Assembly (NCBI GenBank): GCA_022486625.1
Contig: JAKVKH010000004.1
Coordinates: 1-64,000, forward strand
DNA length: 64,000 nt
Reading direction: 5' to 3'
Origin: Butyrivibrio sp.
Lineage (GTDB): Bacteria > Bacillota > Clostridia > Lachnospirales > Lachnospiraceae
Shown here: one piece after another, positions 1-7,787 of the stretch
Position numbering within the stretch: the stretch's first letter is position 1
How the letters are laid out: each line of letters begins with the position of its first letter
Position numbers and translations under genes: made by a program
Notes under the pieces: model-generated
Database searches by the model: none
What the model was told of the DNA's origin: nothing
The model's input: the letters and a program-made list of their open reading frames with translations, nothing else

Positions 1-317
1 GTTTTCCTGATTCAAATCTCAACCGTTTTCACATGCCTTTTCTTAACTAAACAGATTTTTCAGAGGCTTGTAACCTGTGAGATACCTTTCCTAACAGACG
101 AAATGCTTATCTAAATGACATTGATTTTTTAATTGTTCCATATTTAAATTTTTTCCAAATTGTCTGATGAGCATGCTAACCTTGTAGTCATCAACTACCT
201 TACTCGTATTTTTGACGACTTCTAAAAAAGTTGCCAAAACAGGATTCCCTAATCCAATAATTGATATAGCTCCATCAGTAACTAAATCAGCTCCCTTTTC
301 TACATCAAAATTATTTA

Positions 318-379
318 CTAAAACTTCCCACACCTTTTGAAGGTGTAGCACCTTGAAAATTCAATATTTCATCAATAAA
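318..379 (+). repeat. Left terminal inverted repeat of the IS
   Basis: The 62 bp align without gaps to the reverse complement of 1829-1890. The outer 13 bp are identical, the middle 19 bp are diverged, and the inner 30 bp differ at one position. The diverged middle contains its own small palindrome (CACCTT-TTG-AAGGTG). The adjoining target duplication TTATTTA is at 311-317. Confidence 0.9.
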
Positions 380-453
380 AAAAGCATAAATCCTATCCTT
401 TCGGGTATAATTGAATTGACTAGAAACAAATAAACCCAAAGGAGACTTATGCC

Positions 454-1827
454 ATGTCTATTGTATCATATTCAGGCGAATCAGAGGAACTCAAAAATTC
501 AATTCTTAACTTTTTCTCAAAGTTTCAGATATCCGGAGTCCTCAAGACCTGTAATGGATACAAGCAGAAAGGCATACAGCCAATCCAAATCTTCCGATAC
601 AAGTTCTCAAACATTTTTCAGCCGATGTCTATGTATATGCAGCAACGGACTGGGGCTTATAAAGAAGATTTCGCAAAAAATACATTTTATCGTTTCATCA
701 ATGATGCCCGGATCAACTGGACCCGTTTTTCAAACACTATAGCCAAAAAGGCAATTGACCTGATCAAGCCTCTCACTGACGATACCCGTATCAATGCATT
801 TATCATAGATGACAGCATATTTGAAAGAACCAGTGTCAGACATACAGAACTTGGTGCAAAAGTGTTTGACCACTGCGATATGCGCTACAAAAAGGGCTAC
901 CGTATGATGACTTGCGGTTGGACGGATGGTTCTACTTTTATTCCGACAGGACATACACTGTTATCATCTCACCAGGAGAAGAATGTTCTTGGCTTCGAAA
1001 GAAAATTTGACAGCCGTACTCTGGCAGGAAAACGTCGCGTCCGTGCAAAACTTAAAGGCACTGATGCCATGCTTGGACTCATCAAAGATGCACAGCATGC
1101 TGGTATTTCAGCAAACTATGTTCTTTTCGACACATGGTTTTCAAGTCCTGCACAGCTTACAGCAATCAAGGAACTTGGTCTTGATTCTATCGCGATGGTC
1201 AAGAATAGCAGCCGCATCTATTATCTATACAATGGTCAGAAACTCAGTTTAAAAAAGATATACGGTATGAATAAGAAAAGACGCGGACGCAGTAAATATC
1301 TGCTGTCTGTTGATGTTTTGGCTGGCAGGGAAAAACAGATCCCGGCAAAAATCGTCTTTGTACGTAACAAGCGTAAGAAGAAGGACTGGATTGCTTTCAT
1401 ATCTACCAATACAGAAATCTCTGAAGAAGAGATCATTCGTATCTATGGCAAAAGATGGCAGATAGAGGTGTTTTTCAAAACCTGCAAATGTCACCTGAAT
1501 CTGATTGGGGAATGCCACAGCCTGTCATATGACGCATTGACGGCGCATGTATCGATTGTCTTTGCCAGGTATATTCTTCTTGCGTTTGAACAGCGCAAAA
1601 GCCAGGACAGCCGCACACTTGGAGAGATCTTTTTCTTCATGTATGCGGAGCTTGCAGATATCACATTTGCAGAAGCCATGTCAGTCATGGTTAAAGCCAT
1701 GTTTGAAACAATATCTACTGTTCTGAACGTAACCAATGAACAAATGGATCTGTTTGTTGATGTCTTTATCAGCAAGCTGCCCGAATACCTGCAGAGAGCT
1801 TTGGCACTTTCTGCATCAGCGGCATAA
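454..1827 (+). CDS. IS4-family DDE transposase
   Basis: This 457-residue protein catalyses cut-and-paste transposition of the surrounding element. The DDE residues can be placed: first Asp in AFIIDDSIFERTS (119/120), second in YVLFDTWFSS (Asp226), and the Glu in the IS4 signature Y-x2-R-x3-E-x6-K (Tyr331, Arg334, Glu338, Lys345, in IYGKRWQIEVFFKTCK). The start follows an AAGGAGA ribosome site. The stop lies one base before the right terminal repeat, typical of a compact IS. The reading frame is undamaged and of normal family length. It is unrelated to its neighbours apart from having inserted into a small minus-strand gene. Confidence 0.93.
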   Translation: MSIVSYSGESEELKNSILNFFSKFQISGVLKTCNGYKQKGIQPIQIFRYKFSNIFQPMSMYMQQRTGAYKEDFAKNTFYRFINDARINWTRFSNTIAKKAIDLIKPLTDDTRINAFIIDDSIFERTSVRHTELGAKVFDHCDMRYKKGYRMMTCGWTDGSTFIPTGHTLLSSHQEKNVLGFERKFDSRTLAGKRRVRAKLKGTDAMLGLIKDAQHAGISANYVLFDTWFSSPAQLTAIKELGLDSIAMVKNSSRIYYLYNGQKLSLKKIYGMNKKRRGRSKYLLSVDVLAGREKQIPAKIVFVRNKRKKKDWIAFISTNTEISEEEIIRIYGKRWQIEVFFKTCKCHLNLIGECHSLSYDALTAHVSIVFARYILLAFEQRKSQDSRTLGEIFFFMYAELADITFAEAMSVMVKAMFETISTVLNVTNEQMDLFVDVFISKLPEYLQRALALSASAA

Positions 1828-1828
1828 A

Positions 1829-1890
1829 TTTATTGATGTAATATTGAATTTTCAAGGTACGAAGTCCCATTTTGGTATGGGAAGTTTTAG
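1829..1890 (-). repeat. Right terminal inverted repeat of the IS
   Basis: Partner of 318-379. It starts directly after the transposase stop codon and ends at the second TTATTTA copy (1891-1897). Its diverged middle holds a different palindrome (CCCAT...ATGGG), so the two ends keep a subterminal hairpin without keeping its sequence. Confidence 0.9.
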
Positions 1891-1946
1891 TTATTTATTA
1901 TTTCCATTACCTGTTTATTCAAGCTGTTATCTGTAGAAGACTCCAT

Positions 1947-2303
1947 TGTTTTTCCCTCAATTATTAAATTACTGCATATTTTTGACCACCTAAATCGGTA
2001 TTTGCAATTTTCTATATTGACAGGAGTTTGGTAATCACCACTCAAAAACAACAAAAGATACTTGTACTTTCCTTGCACTTATATCCTATTTTTTCATTCT
2101 TTCTCAAATGCTTCCCATTTAAGAGCAACCACTAATTCTTTCTCAACTACCTGTTTGTATCATTCTAACATATTTCCTTACACGTTGAAACATTCGCATT
2201 CTGTAAGAATTATCAAATGCTTTTCAACACTTATATCAAGAAACAAGGTTCTGTACACTCTGTACAGAACCCTGGGTAATAAATCTGGTTCAGTTTTCCA
2301 TCA
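1947..2303. other. Intergenic region between the split gene and the DUF6050 gene
   Basis: About 350 bp without a supportable gene. It should contain the promoter of the interrupted gene, but I see no convincing -35/-10 pair. The only clear structure is the perfect hairpin at 2247-2271. The base composition is more A+T-rich than the chromosome to the right of 6188. Confidence 0.5.
2247..2271 (-). terminator. Hairpin after the rep/par operon
   Basis: Perfect inverted repeat GGTTCTGTACA-ctc-TGTACAGAACC located about 30 bp after the stop codon of the DUF6050 gene. On the minus strand it is followed by TTGTTTCTTG, a modest T-run. It is probably the transcription terminator of the replication/partition operon; the short tract leaves some doubt. 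Confidence 0.5.
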
Positions 2304-2642
2304 TCACATGCCTGTTACTGTTTCTGATGCCTTCCCGGTAATCATTTCAGCAATCATCCTGATGACCTCAGCCATTATCATGACCGCCTTTATAATGACG
2401 ATAATCCCTCCGACAAGACCGCCAAGGATCAGGTCAATGCTGAGGATTCCGAGGGAATACATCAGGCTCCCTCCGATTGGGAGCACTGCGCCCATTTTCT
2501 TTATCCCAAATGGGAGACCGCCAAGGATCCAGAACAGGAATACATCAAATCCGTCCGCCTTTTTACAGGGCCAGTATACAGTACACAGCCAGGCTGTAAT
2601 CACCAGTGCCGGTAACACGATTTTAAATAATACCCTTTTCAA
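2304..2642 (-). CDS. DUF6050-family small membrane protein
   Basis: A 112-residue hydrophobic protein with about three membrane segments and a C-terminal amphipathic tail. The N-terminus (KRVLFKIVLPALV) and the glycine-rich LILGGLVGGIIVIIKAV segment match what I recall of DUF6050 proteins, which occur on integrative elements and plasmids of gut Firmicutes. I place the start at the TTG at 2642-2640 because GGAGG stands 8 bases upstream; an ATG start at 2666 is possible but would sit before that site. The gene overlaps the end of repA by 20 bp, implying translational coupling. It is the last gene of the operon. Function is not known; the family assignment is from memory. Confidence 0.7.
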   Translation of the reverse strand: MKRVLFKIVLPALVITAWLCTVYWPCKKADGFDVFLFWILGGLPFGIKKMGAVLPIGGSLMYSLGILSIDLILGGLVGGIIVIIKAVMIMAEVIRMIAEMITGKASETVTGM

Positions 2643-3669
2643 TCCATCCACCTCCATACATATCATGGTTCACCATTGAGGAATAATGGCTGCTGACCGT
2701 GTCCGGTGCATTGTAAAGTGCTGTCAGCAGATATCCCCTGATGTTGTCCTTGTCAGTCGGTGTGTCATTGAATTTATCGATCACATAACTGACGTCATCA
2801 TCCGTAAGCTTTAAAAACCTTGATTTCACAACTGCATACGGGTAATCGGCTTTATTGATCCTTATCGCTTTTCTTGGGAAACAGACAATGTCACAGATCA
2901 GCTCAAAGCAGTCTGTCAGGAGTTTCTTGTCTGTTATCTCATTTCCCTGCATGTGGTAATCATACCGGAGGTTCTCCCTTACCAGTTTGCGGTATGCATT
3001 GATCTGTTCCATCCCATCTGATCCGTCATCTACTTCCTGTCCTTTAAGCTGTTCTGATGGATAGATAAGATTGTTATAATTATTCTCAGTATAATTGTTA
3101 TTAGTATAATTAGGGTCGGTTTTTCCGACTTCTAGAGGTCGACTTTTCCGACTTTCAGAAGTCGATTTTTCCGACTTCAAGAAGTCGGCTTTTCCGATGT
3201 TTAGAAGTCGGTTTTCCCGACTTTCAGAAGTCGACTTTTCCGACTTCAAGAAGTCGGATTCTTCGACTTCTGCATATTTTGGACTTTTTCCTTTCATCCC
3301 GCTTTCTTCATACCCCGCAAAGTTCTTCACATAGATGATATCCGGTTTCCCCTGGCCCCTGCGGATCTTTTCTATCAGACCTATACTGATCAGTTCATTC
3401 ATAACCTTCATTGCCTTGTCCCTGGCGCAGTTGATATCCTCTACCACTGCGTCAACGGAATATATGATAAACGTCCTGCCATCTTCATCCTGCCAGTCAT
3501 TTTTCATGGAAATGCCCATTCTGTCAAGCATGAGCCCATACAGGAGCTTTGCATCATTCGTCATATCCCTGAAGTGCTCATCCCGGATCAGGAGCCTCGG
3601 TATCCGGTAAAAGGAAAACTGCTCGGCTTCCAGCCCGTAATAATAATCAAATTTCATTGTCTCGCCCAA
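2623..3669 (-). CDS. repA: RepA_N-type replication initiator
   Basis: A 348-residue protein. The N-terminal part (KFDYYYGLEAEQFSFYRIP, then a winged-helix region through VYVKNFAG) is the RepA_N signature of replication initiators from Firmicutes plasmids and integrative elements. The middle (about residues 145-200) is low-complexity and encoded by the 23-bp iteron array; the C-terminal third (NAYRKLVRENLRYDYH onward) resembles the DUF6017-type tail common in this group. The start is probably the TTG at 3669-3667, with GGAGGAGG 8-9 bases upstream; the ATG at MKFDYYY, four codons in, is the alternative. It lies just after parB and overlaps the DUF6050 gene. Together with parAB it forms an autonomous replication and segregation module. 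Confidence 0.88.
   Translation of the reverse strand: MGETMKFDYYYGLEAEQFSFYRIPRLLIRDEHFRDMTNDAKLLYGLMLDRMGISMKNDWQDEDGRTFIIYSVDAVVEDINCARDKAMKVMNELISIGLIEKIRRGQGKPDIIYVKNFAGYEESGMKGKSPKYAEVEESDFLKSEKSTSESRENRLLNIGKADFLKSEKSTSESRKSRPLEVGKTDPNYTNNNYTENNYNNLIYPSEQLKGQEVDDGSDGMEQINAYRKLVRENLRYDYHMQGNEITDKKLLTDCFELICDIVCFPRKAIRINKADYPYAVVKSRFLKLTDDDVSYVIDKFNDTPTDKDNIRGYLLTALYNAPDTVSSHYSSMVNHDMYGGGWIEKGII
3114..3274. repeat. Seven 23-bp iterons inside repA (candidate replication origin)
   Basis: Seven units begin at 3114, 3137, 3160, 3183, 3206, 3229 and 3252 with an exact 23-bp period and consensus AGTCGRYTTTTCCGACTTYMAGA. Each unit contains a GTCG...CGAC inverted motif. Because 23 is not a multiple of three, the protein repeats only every three units, giving a 23-residue repeat (DFLKSEKSTSESR twice). 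In RepA_N plasmids the origin is known to lie within the rep gene, so this is the likely site where RepA binds and replication starts. The repeats are seen directly; the origin role is inferred. Confidence 0.85.
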
Positions 3670-3686
3670 CGTCCGGTACCTCCTCC

Positions 3687-4562
3687 CTATTTCTGGTTTT
3701 TCCATTCATCCAGCAGCTGATAGATGACTTTCTCGATTTCTTCATTGCTGTAATTCTCCGGGAAATATTTCCCGATCCGGTCACTCCCGATTGTGACCTT
3801 GCGTGGTCTTGTCTTTTCTTCTGATAAAATCAGCCCGACCATTGCCTCTGTAAGCTCTCCGCTCTGGCCATACTGCTTCAGTTTTGCTGACTGCGCTGTG
3901 GTTACATTCAACGGATGTCCCAGCAGATAATCATGTACCCATCTCTGCGGTTTTACATTCAGGAATGAAATATCAATCCCTGGCACCAGTCCAAGTTTTT
4001 TCTGATCTACAAACTCCAGAAGTTCATCTGAGAGCCTTGCAAGCCAGATATACCTCTGTATGGTCTTCCATCCCTCACCGGTTTCCTCTGCCATTTCTTT
4101 CAACGAGTCACCGGATCTGCCTGCCTTACCCTGATGTTTCATGGCATCGTATTTCATCTTATAGGCGTGTGCCTTCTCACTTGGGAGGATGCTCTCCCTC
4201 TGCAGGTTAGTGTCAACCATGAGGAGCGTTGACACATCATCATCACAGTTCTTTATGATCATCGGCACGGTCTTAAGCCCTGCCAGCCCTGCCGCATGGC
4301 TGCGTCTGTGTCCTGCAATGATCTCATACCCGCCTTCCATGCGTCTTCTGACAATACCGGGTATAAGCACGCCATGCTCTTTGATGCTCTGGACAAGTTC
4401 ATTCATTTCATCATTATCCACCACATGGAACGGATGGTTCGCAAATTCATGGAGTTCATTAAGCGGGATCTCTGTGATCTCTTCTTTGTCCGACATGGTG
4501 ACGCCTGACCCGAAGAGGTCTTTATACCCTGTCAGCTTGATTTTAGAAGCGCTTCTGGTCAT
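3687..4562 (-). CDS. parB: ParB/Spo0J-family partition protein
   Basis: A 291-residue CTPase/DNA-binding partition protein. The ParB N-terminal domain begins at EIPLNELHEF and contains the GHRR box (residues 84-87) and the TNLQRESILPSEKAHAYKM segment; a helix-turn-helix region follows (GEGWKTIQRYIWLARLSDELL). The C-terminal part is shorter and more divergent than in chromosomal ParB. Its start codon overlaps the parA stop, so it is co-translated with parA. It should bind a centromere site on the element. No consensus chromosomal parS is visible nearby, consistent with an element-specific site. Confidence 0.92.
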   Translation of the reverse strand: MTRSASKIKLTGYKDLFGSGVTMSDKEEITEIPLNELHEFANHPFHVVDNDEMNELVQSIKEHGVLIPGIVRRRMEGGYEIIAGHRRSHAAGLAGLKTVPMIIKNCDDDVSTLLMVDTNLQRESILPSEKAHAYKMKYDAMKHQGKAGRSGDSLKEMAEETGEGWKTIQRYIWLARLSDELLEFVDQKKLGLVPGIDISFLNVKPQRWVHDYLLGHPLNVTTAQSAKLKQYGQSGELTEAMVGLILSEEKTRPRKVTIGSDRIGKYFPENYSNEEIEKVIYQLLDEWKNQK

Positions 4563-5338
4563 TTTGTCAGCACCTCCTCTGTCAGCCCTGCATAAGCCAG
4601 TGCCACTTTCCCTTTTGGGTCATGGCGGAAGATGCTGATACCTTCTGCAGACATTTCTGCGGCCCTCACAGACATCGGGATGATATGGTCAAATATCTTT
4701 ACATAGTCGCCATAGGCTTCCTCTATGATCTGGCTGACATCCTTTGCATAATTCGTCCTTGCGTCAACCATCGTCATCAGTATTCCCTCAATCTGCAGCT
4801 TTGGGTTCAGCTCCTCGCGGACGTTACTGATTGTCATGAGCAGCATCTCAAGTCCTTTGACCGACAGAAATGCCGCACTGCACGGGATCAGGATGCTGTC
4901 TGCGCAGGCAAGGGCGTTAATAGTCGTTATCCCAAGGCTCGGCATACAGTCAATCAGGATATAATCGTAATCGTCCCGGATCATGTTGATATATCTTTTC
5001 AGGAGCGTCTCACGGCTCATAGCGCTTACCATGGAAAGTTCCAGTCCGGAAAGCTCCAGATCACAAGGAAGAAGATCCACCCCCTCACTGTTATGAAGTA
5101 TCCCTTCCTTCGGGTCGAATTCCTGTTTGCTGATCAGGTTCCCGATGATGGTCGCCAGTGTGACATTAAGCTGGTCCGGATCCTGATACCCAAGGCTCGC
5201 TGTCAGCGAACCCTGTGCATCTGCATCTATCAGAAGCACCTTCTTCCCTTTTGCTACAAGCCCTATCCCAAGATTTCCTGCTGTCGTACTTTTGCCGACT
5301 CCGCCTTTCTGATTCGCGATTGCCATTACTTTGCACAT
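4559..5338 (-). CDS. parA: ParA-family partition ATPase
   Basis: A 259-residue ATPase that positions the element during cell division together with ParB. The deviant Walker A motif KGGVGKST is at residues 11-18; the Walker B region is YDYILIDCMPSLG, followed by NALACADSILIPC. The length fits the small ParA (Soj-like) type without an N-terminal helix-turn-helix. A GGGAGG ribosome site precedes the start. The gene follows the 58-aa protein gene and overlaps parB by 4 bp. Its leader shares an AAAATACA-x-CGATAGG block with the leader of the DUF6075 gene. Confidence 0.94.
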   Translation of the reverse strand: MCKVMAIANQKGGVGKSTTAGNLGIGLVAKGKKVLLIDADAQGSLTASLGYQDPDQLNVTLATIIGNLISKQEFDPKEGILHNSEGVDLLPCDLELSGLELSMVSAMSRETLLKRYINMIRDDYDYILIDCMPSLGITTINALACADSILIPCSAAFLSVKGLEMLLMTISNVREELNPKLQIEGILMTMVDARTNYAKDVSQIIEEAYGDYVKIFDHIIPMSVRAAEMSAEGISIFRHDPKGKVALAYAGLTEEVLTK

Positions 5339-5375
5339 AGTGCGTTCCTCCCTATCGGTGTATTTTCAACTTGTT

Positions 5376-5552
5376 TCAGACTGCCTGATACTTCGTTTCT
5401 GTGACATCCATATACAGTCTCTTATGTGTCCTGGTTCCTTTGTTCTGCAGAAGCTCTGAACTGCTCAGTACTACAAATCCCTTATCTGCCTCAATCTTGG
5501 CCTTAAATGACTTCACCTCATCTGCAGGCCCCTGTAATCTGACTTTTACCAT
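5376..5552 (-). CDS. 58-residue protein, DUF3970-like
   Basis: A small basic protein, MVKVRLQGPADEVKSFKAKI at the start and ending ETKYQAV. The start at 5552-5550 follows GGGGGAGGAG and overlaps the stop codon of the gene upstream (TGATG), so it is translationally coupled to it. The pattern of an N-terminal strand followed by a helix resembles the DUF3970 family of small proteins seen on Firmicutes mobile elements; this is recalled, not searched. It sits directly upstream of parA in the replication/partition operon. No function can be assigned from sequence. Confidence 0.65.
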   Translation of the reverse strand: MVKVRLQGPADEVKSFKAKIEADKGFVVLSSSELLQNKGTRTHKRLYMDVTETKYQAV

Positions 5553-5962
5553 CAATGCTCCTCCCCCGGACAATACTCCGGATACCGTATTTTGATTGCT
5601 TCCCAAAAGTATCTTGCATAGCTGCAGCAGAAAATGTCCTCTACCGTATAGCGTCTGCATTCGTCTATCTTATCTTCCGTGCCTTTCTGGTCATCAACAC
5701 TTGGTACACCGTTGCAATAAAGGTTGAATGCCATACGGACGATTCTCGCGCTTCCGCTTGTGATCCATCCATCTTCTAGACATTCTGTACAAATGTACCC
5801 TGTCTTTATGTCGTAGATCCTGTGGAAGTTCTTTCTTGTATCTTCATCAATCCCGATCGTATAGATCAGCGCTTTGTGATAAACATCCTGATATCTGCAC
5901 TGCGGGACGTAGGTGTTATAAAAATCTTTGTGCTGCTCACTGCTGAATATTATTTTTCTCAT
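5552..5962 (-). CDS. DUF6075-family protein
   Basis: A 136-residue soluble protein and the first gene of the replication/partition operon. The N-terminal part (FSSEQHKDFYNTYVPQCRYQDVYHKALIY) and the later GWITSGSARIVRMAFNLYCNG segment match what I recall of DUF6075, a family found next to partition genes on gut Firmicutes elements. It has several cysteines (two in ICTECLED) but no paired zinc-finger spacing. Start supported by an AGGAG site 9 bases upstream. Function unknown; context suggests element maintenance or its control. Confidence 0.72.
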   Translation of the reverse strand: MRKIIFSSEQHKDFYNTYVPQCRYQDVYHKALIYTIGIDEDTRKNFHRIYDIKTGYICTECLEDGWITSGSARIVRMAFNLYCNGVPSVDDQKGTEDKIDECRRYTVEDIFCCSYARYFWEAIKIRYPEYCPGEEH

Positions 5963-6022
5963 TGTTTTTTGCTCCTATCGCTGTATTTTATTTTTGTAAC
6001 ATGACCATAACTGCAAATAAAA

Positions 6023-6056
6023 AAGGACACTTCCGCTCTTACTTGGAAATGTCCTT
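6023..6056 (-). terminator. Rho-independent terminator after lysS
   Basis: Arms 6023-6034 and 6045-6056 pair over 12 bases with one mismatch (AAGGACATTTCC / GGAAGTGTCCTT). On the minus strand the stem is followed by TTTTTTATTTG. It lies about 130 bp past the lysS stop codon, inside what I take to be the end of the mobile element, and would stop greA-lysS transcription from entering the element. Confidence 0.75.
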
Positions 6057-6087
6057 AAAATGCAAAATATATGATTAAGTTTCATAG

Positions 6088-6143
6088 TAATGCCACATTA
6101 TCTGGCATTATTCTACATAAAATTGTAGTACCTTTGTAGTACC
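6088..6143. other. Candidate integration junction next to lysS
   Basis: Two direct copies of TTGTAGTACC (6123-6132 and 6134-6143) sit 11 bp apart, one helical turn, and an 8-bp-arm palindrome TAATGCCA...TGGCATTA lies at 6088-6110. Gene content changes here from replication/partition genes to core genes, and lysS ends 45 bp further on. Closely spaced direct repeats beside a core gene's 3' end resemble integrase arm-type sites. The other end of the element is outside the window, so the attachment core cannot be identified. Confidence 0.4.
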
Positions 6144-6187
6144 TGACAGTCTATAGATAGCCTAAAACGTTGATTTTACGAGCTTTT

Positions 6188-7762
6188 TCAGTCGATGTGT
6201 TTAAGCGTCGGGAAGAGCAATACATCACGAATGCCCTGTGCGTTGGTCAGAAGCATGCAGAGACGGTCAATTCCATAACCGATACCGCCTGTCGGAGGCA
6301 TTCCGATTTCCATGGCATTCAGGAAATCTTCATCTGTGTGGTTTGCTTCTTCATCACCAGCTGCCGCAAGTGCATCCTGTGCTGCAAAACGCTCTCTCTG
6401 ATCGATCGGATCGTTCAGCTCTGAATATGCGTTGCACATTTCCCATCCGTTGATATACAGTTCAAAGCGCTCTACCTTGGAAGGGTCAGAAGGCTTCTTC
6501 TTGGTCAGCGGCGAAATTTCCACCGGATGATCCATGATGAAGGTCGGCTGAATCATCTTGTCTTCGCAGTATTCTTCGAAGAACAGGTTGATGATATCGC
6601 CTCTCTTGTGATGATCCTCATATGCAATATGTCTTTCATCGGCCAGAGCTTTTGCATCTTCATCTGTCTTAACGGTATCGAAATCAATACCGGTTTCTTC
6701 TTTAATTGCATCCTGCATGGTCAGTCTGCGGAACGGCTTTCCAAGATCAATGGTCTTATCTCCATAGGCGATTGTAGTTGTGCCGCATACCTTCTCTGCA
6801 AGATAACGGAACATGCTCTCTGTCAGTTCCATCATTCCCTGATAATCCGTATATGCCTGATACAGCTCCATCAGTGTGAATTCCGGGTTATGCCGGGTAT
6901 CCACACCCTCATTACGGAATACACGGCCGATTTCGAATACTCTCTCCATACCGCCGATGATCAGTCTCTTAAGGTACAGTTCAAGGGAGATACGAAGCTT
7001 ACGCTCTTCATCAAGTGCATTGTAATAAGTGGTAAACGGTCTCGCTGAAGCTCCGCCGGCATTCTCGACCAGCATGGGAGTCTCTACTTCCATGAAGTCA
7101 CGTCCTGCCAGGAAGTTACGGATCTCACGGATAATTGCAGATCTCTTCTTGAACGTTTCCTTTACCTCTTCGTTCATGATCAGATCCACGTATCTCTGTC
7201 TGTAACGGATTTCTGTATCTGTCAGTCCGTGGAATTTCTCCGGAAGCGGCTGCAGGGATTTTGCCAGAAGTGTCAGCTCATGTGCATGAATGGACAGTTC
7301 TCCGGTCTTTGTCTTGAACACAAAGCCCTTCACGCCGACAATATCGCCGATATCCATCTTCTTGAACTCTGCATATGCATCATCTCCAAGATCATTGCGG
7401 GATACATAGATCTGCATGCGTCCGTCACGATCCTGTACATTACAGAAGGAAGCCTTGCCCATAACACGTTTGCTCATCATACGACCGGCAACGGATACCA
7501 TTTTTTCTGCCGGAATGGAATCCCACTCAGGCGTAACGGTTTTGCCGTCTTCTCCGGTTTCAAGGACTGTCTCGAATTTCTCGACATGATCACGGATTTC
7601 CTGTGTATGATGTGTCTGGTCGTATTTTACAAGCTTAAACGGATCCTTACCTGCTGCCTGCAGTTCTGCAAGCTTATCACGTCTTACCTGACGCAGACGG
7701 TTCACGTCCTGCTCTGTCTGGGGCTTCTGCTCCTGATCATTCTTCTGCATATTCTCTGCCAC
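6188..7762 (-). CDS. lysS: Class II lysyl-tRNA synthetase
   Basis: Charges tRNA-Lys with lysine. At 524 residues it is slightly longer than typical because of a Gln/Glu-rich N-terminal extension. The OB-fold anticodon-binding domain spans about residues 85-185; class II motif 2 is FEIGRVFRNEGVDTRHNPEF, and motif 3 is GGIGYGIDRLCM near the C-terminus, which ends LFPTLKHID. The start is a GTG at 7762-7760 with AGGAG 7 bases upstream. It follows greA by 25 bp and is transcribed with it from the consensus promoter at 8367-8395. The mobile element appears to have integrated directly behind its stop codon without changing the protein. Confidence 0.96.
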   Translation of the reverse strand: MAENMQKNDQEQKPQTEQDVNRLRQVRRDKLAELQAAGKDPFKLVKYDQTHHTQEIRDHVEKFETVLETGEDGKTVTPEWDSIPAEKMVSVAGRMMSKRVMGKASFCNVQDRDGRMQIYVSRNDLGDDAYAEFKKMDIGDIVGVKGFVFKTKTGELSIHAHELTLLAKSLQPLPEKFHGLTDTEIRYRQRYVDLIMNEEVKETFKKRSAIIREIRNFLAGRDFMEVETPMLVENAGGASARPFTTYYNALDEERKLRISLELYLKRLIIGGMERVFEIGRVFRNEGVDTRHNPEFTLMELYQAYTDYQGMMELTESMFRYLAEKVCGTTTIAYGDKTIDLGKPFRRLTMQDAIKEETGIDFDTVKTDEDAKALADERHIAYEDHHKRGDIINLFFEEYCEDKMIQPTFIMDHPVEISPLTKKKPSDPSKVERFELYINGWEMCNAYSELNDPIDQRERFAAQDALAAAGDEEANHTDEDFLNAMEIGMPPTGGIGYGIDRLCMLLTNAQGIRDVLLFPTLKHID

Positions 7763-7787
7763 TTAAATTCTCCTGCCTTTCGTTACA

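Larger units (their letters stand above)
318..1890 (+). mobile_element. Complete IS4-family insertion sequence
   Basis: The element is 1573 bp with one transposase gene. Both ends begin CTAAAACTTCCCA and form aligned 62-bp terminal inverted repeats. It is flanked by a 7-bp direct repeat TTATTTA (311-317 and 1891-1897), the expected target-site duplication. Removing the element and one repeat restores an open reading frame in the host gene, which independently confirms the boundaries. Both ends and the transposase appear intact, so the copy could be active. The IS4 assignment comes from the transposase motifs; an exact IS name would need a comparison with ISfinder. Confidence 0.92.
91..1946 (-). 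pseudogene. Small gene of unknown function split by the IS element
   Basis: Two fragments lie on either side of the insertion. The 5' part starts at the ATG at 1946-1944, preceded by a GAGGG ribosome site, and reads MESSTDNSLNKQVMEIINN up to the IS. The 3' part resumes at FDVEKGADLV and ends at a TAG at 91-93. Removing 318-1890 plus one TTATTTA copy joins them exactly in frame into a 91-residue protein with a hydrophobic stretch around GAISIIGLGNPVLATFLEVV. I do not recognise a family. Reading past the TAG the frame continues ERYLTGYKPLKNLFS before another stop, so the gene may also have been shortened by a nonsense mutation. The disruption is seen directly; any function is unknown. Confidence 0.8.

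Noticed and set aside
91-351. Independent 86-residue gene starting inside the IS
   Set aside because: Its first 14 codons are IS terminal-repeat sequence and there is no ribosome site; it is the 3' half of the split gene.
2062-2679. Plus-strand reading frame opposite the DUF6050 gene
   Set aside because: Low-complexity shadow with no ribosome site; the minus-strand gene fits a family and an operon.
6100-6200. tRNA gene as the integration target
   Set aside because: No cloverleaf or CCA-end sequence is present; the neighbouring gene is a tRNA synthetase.
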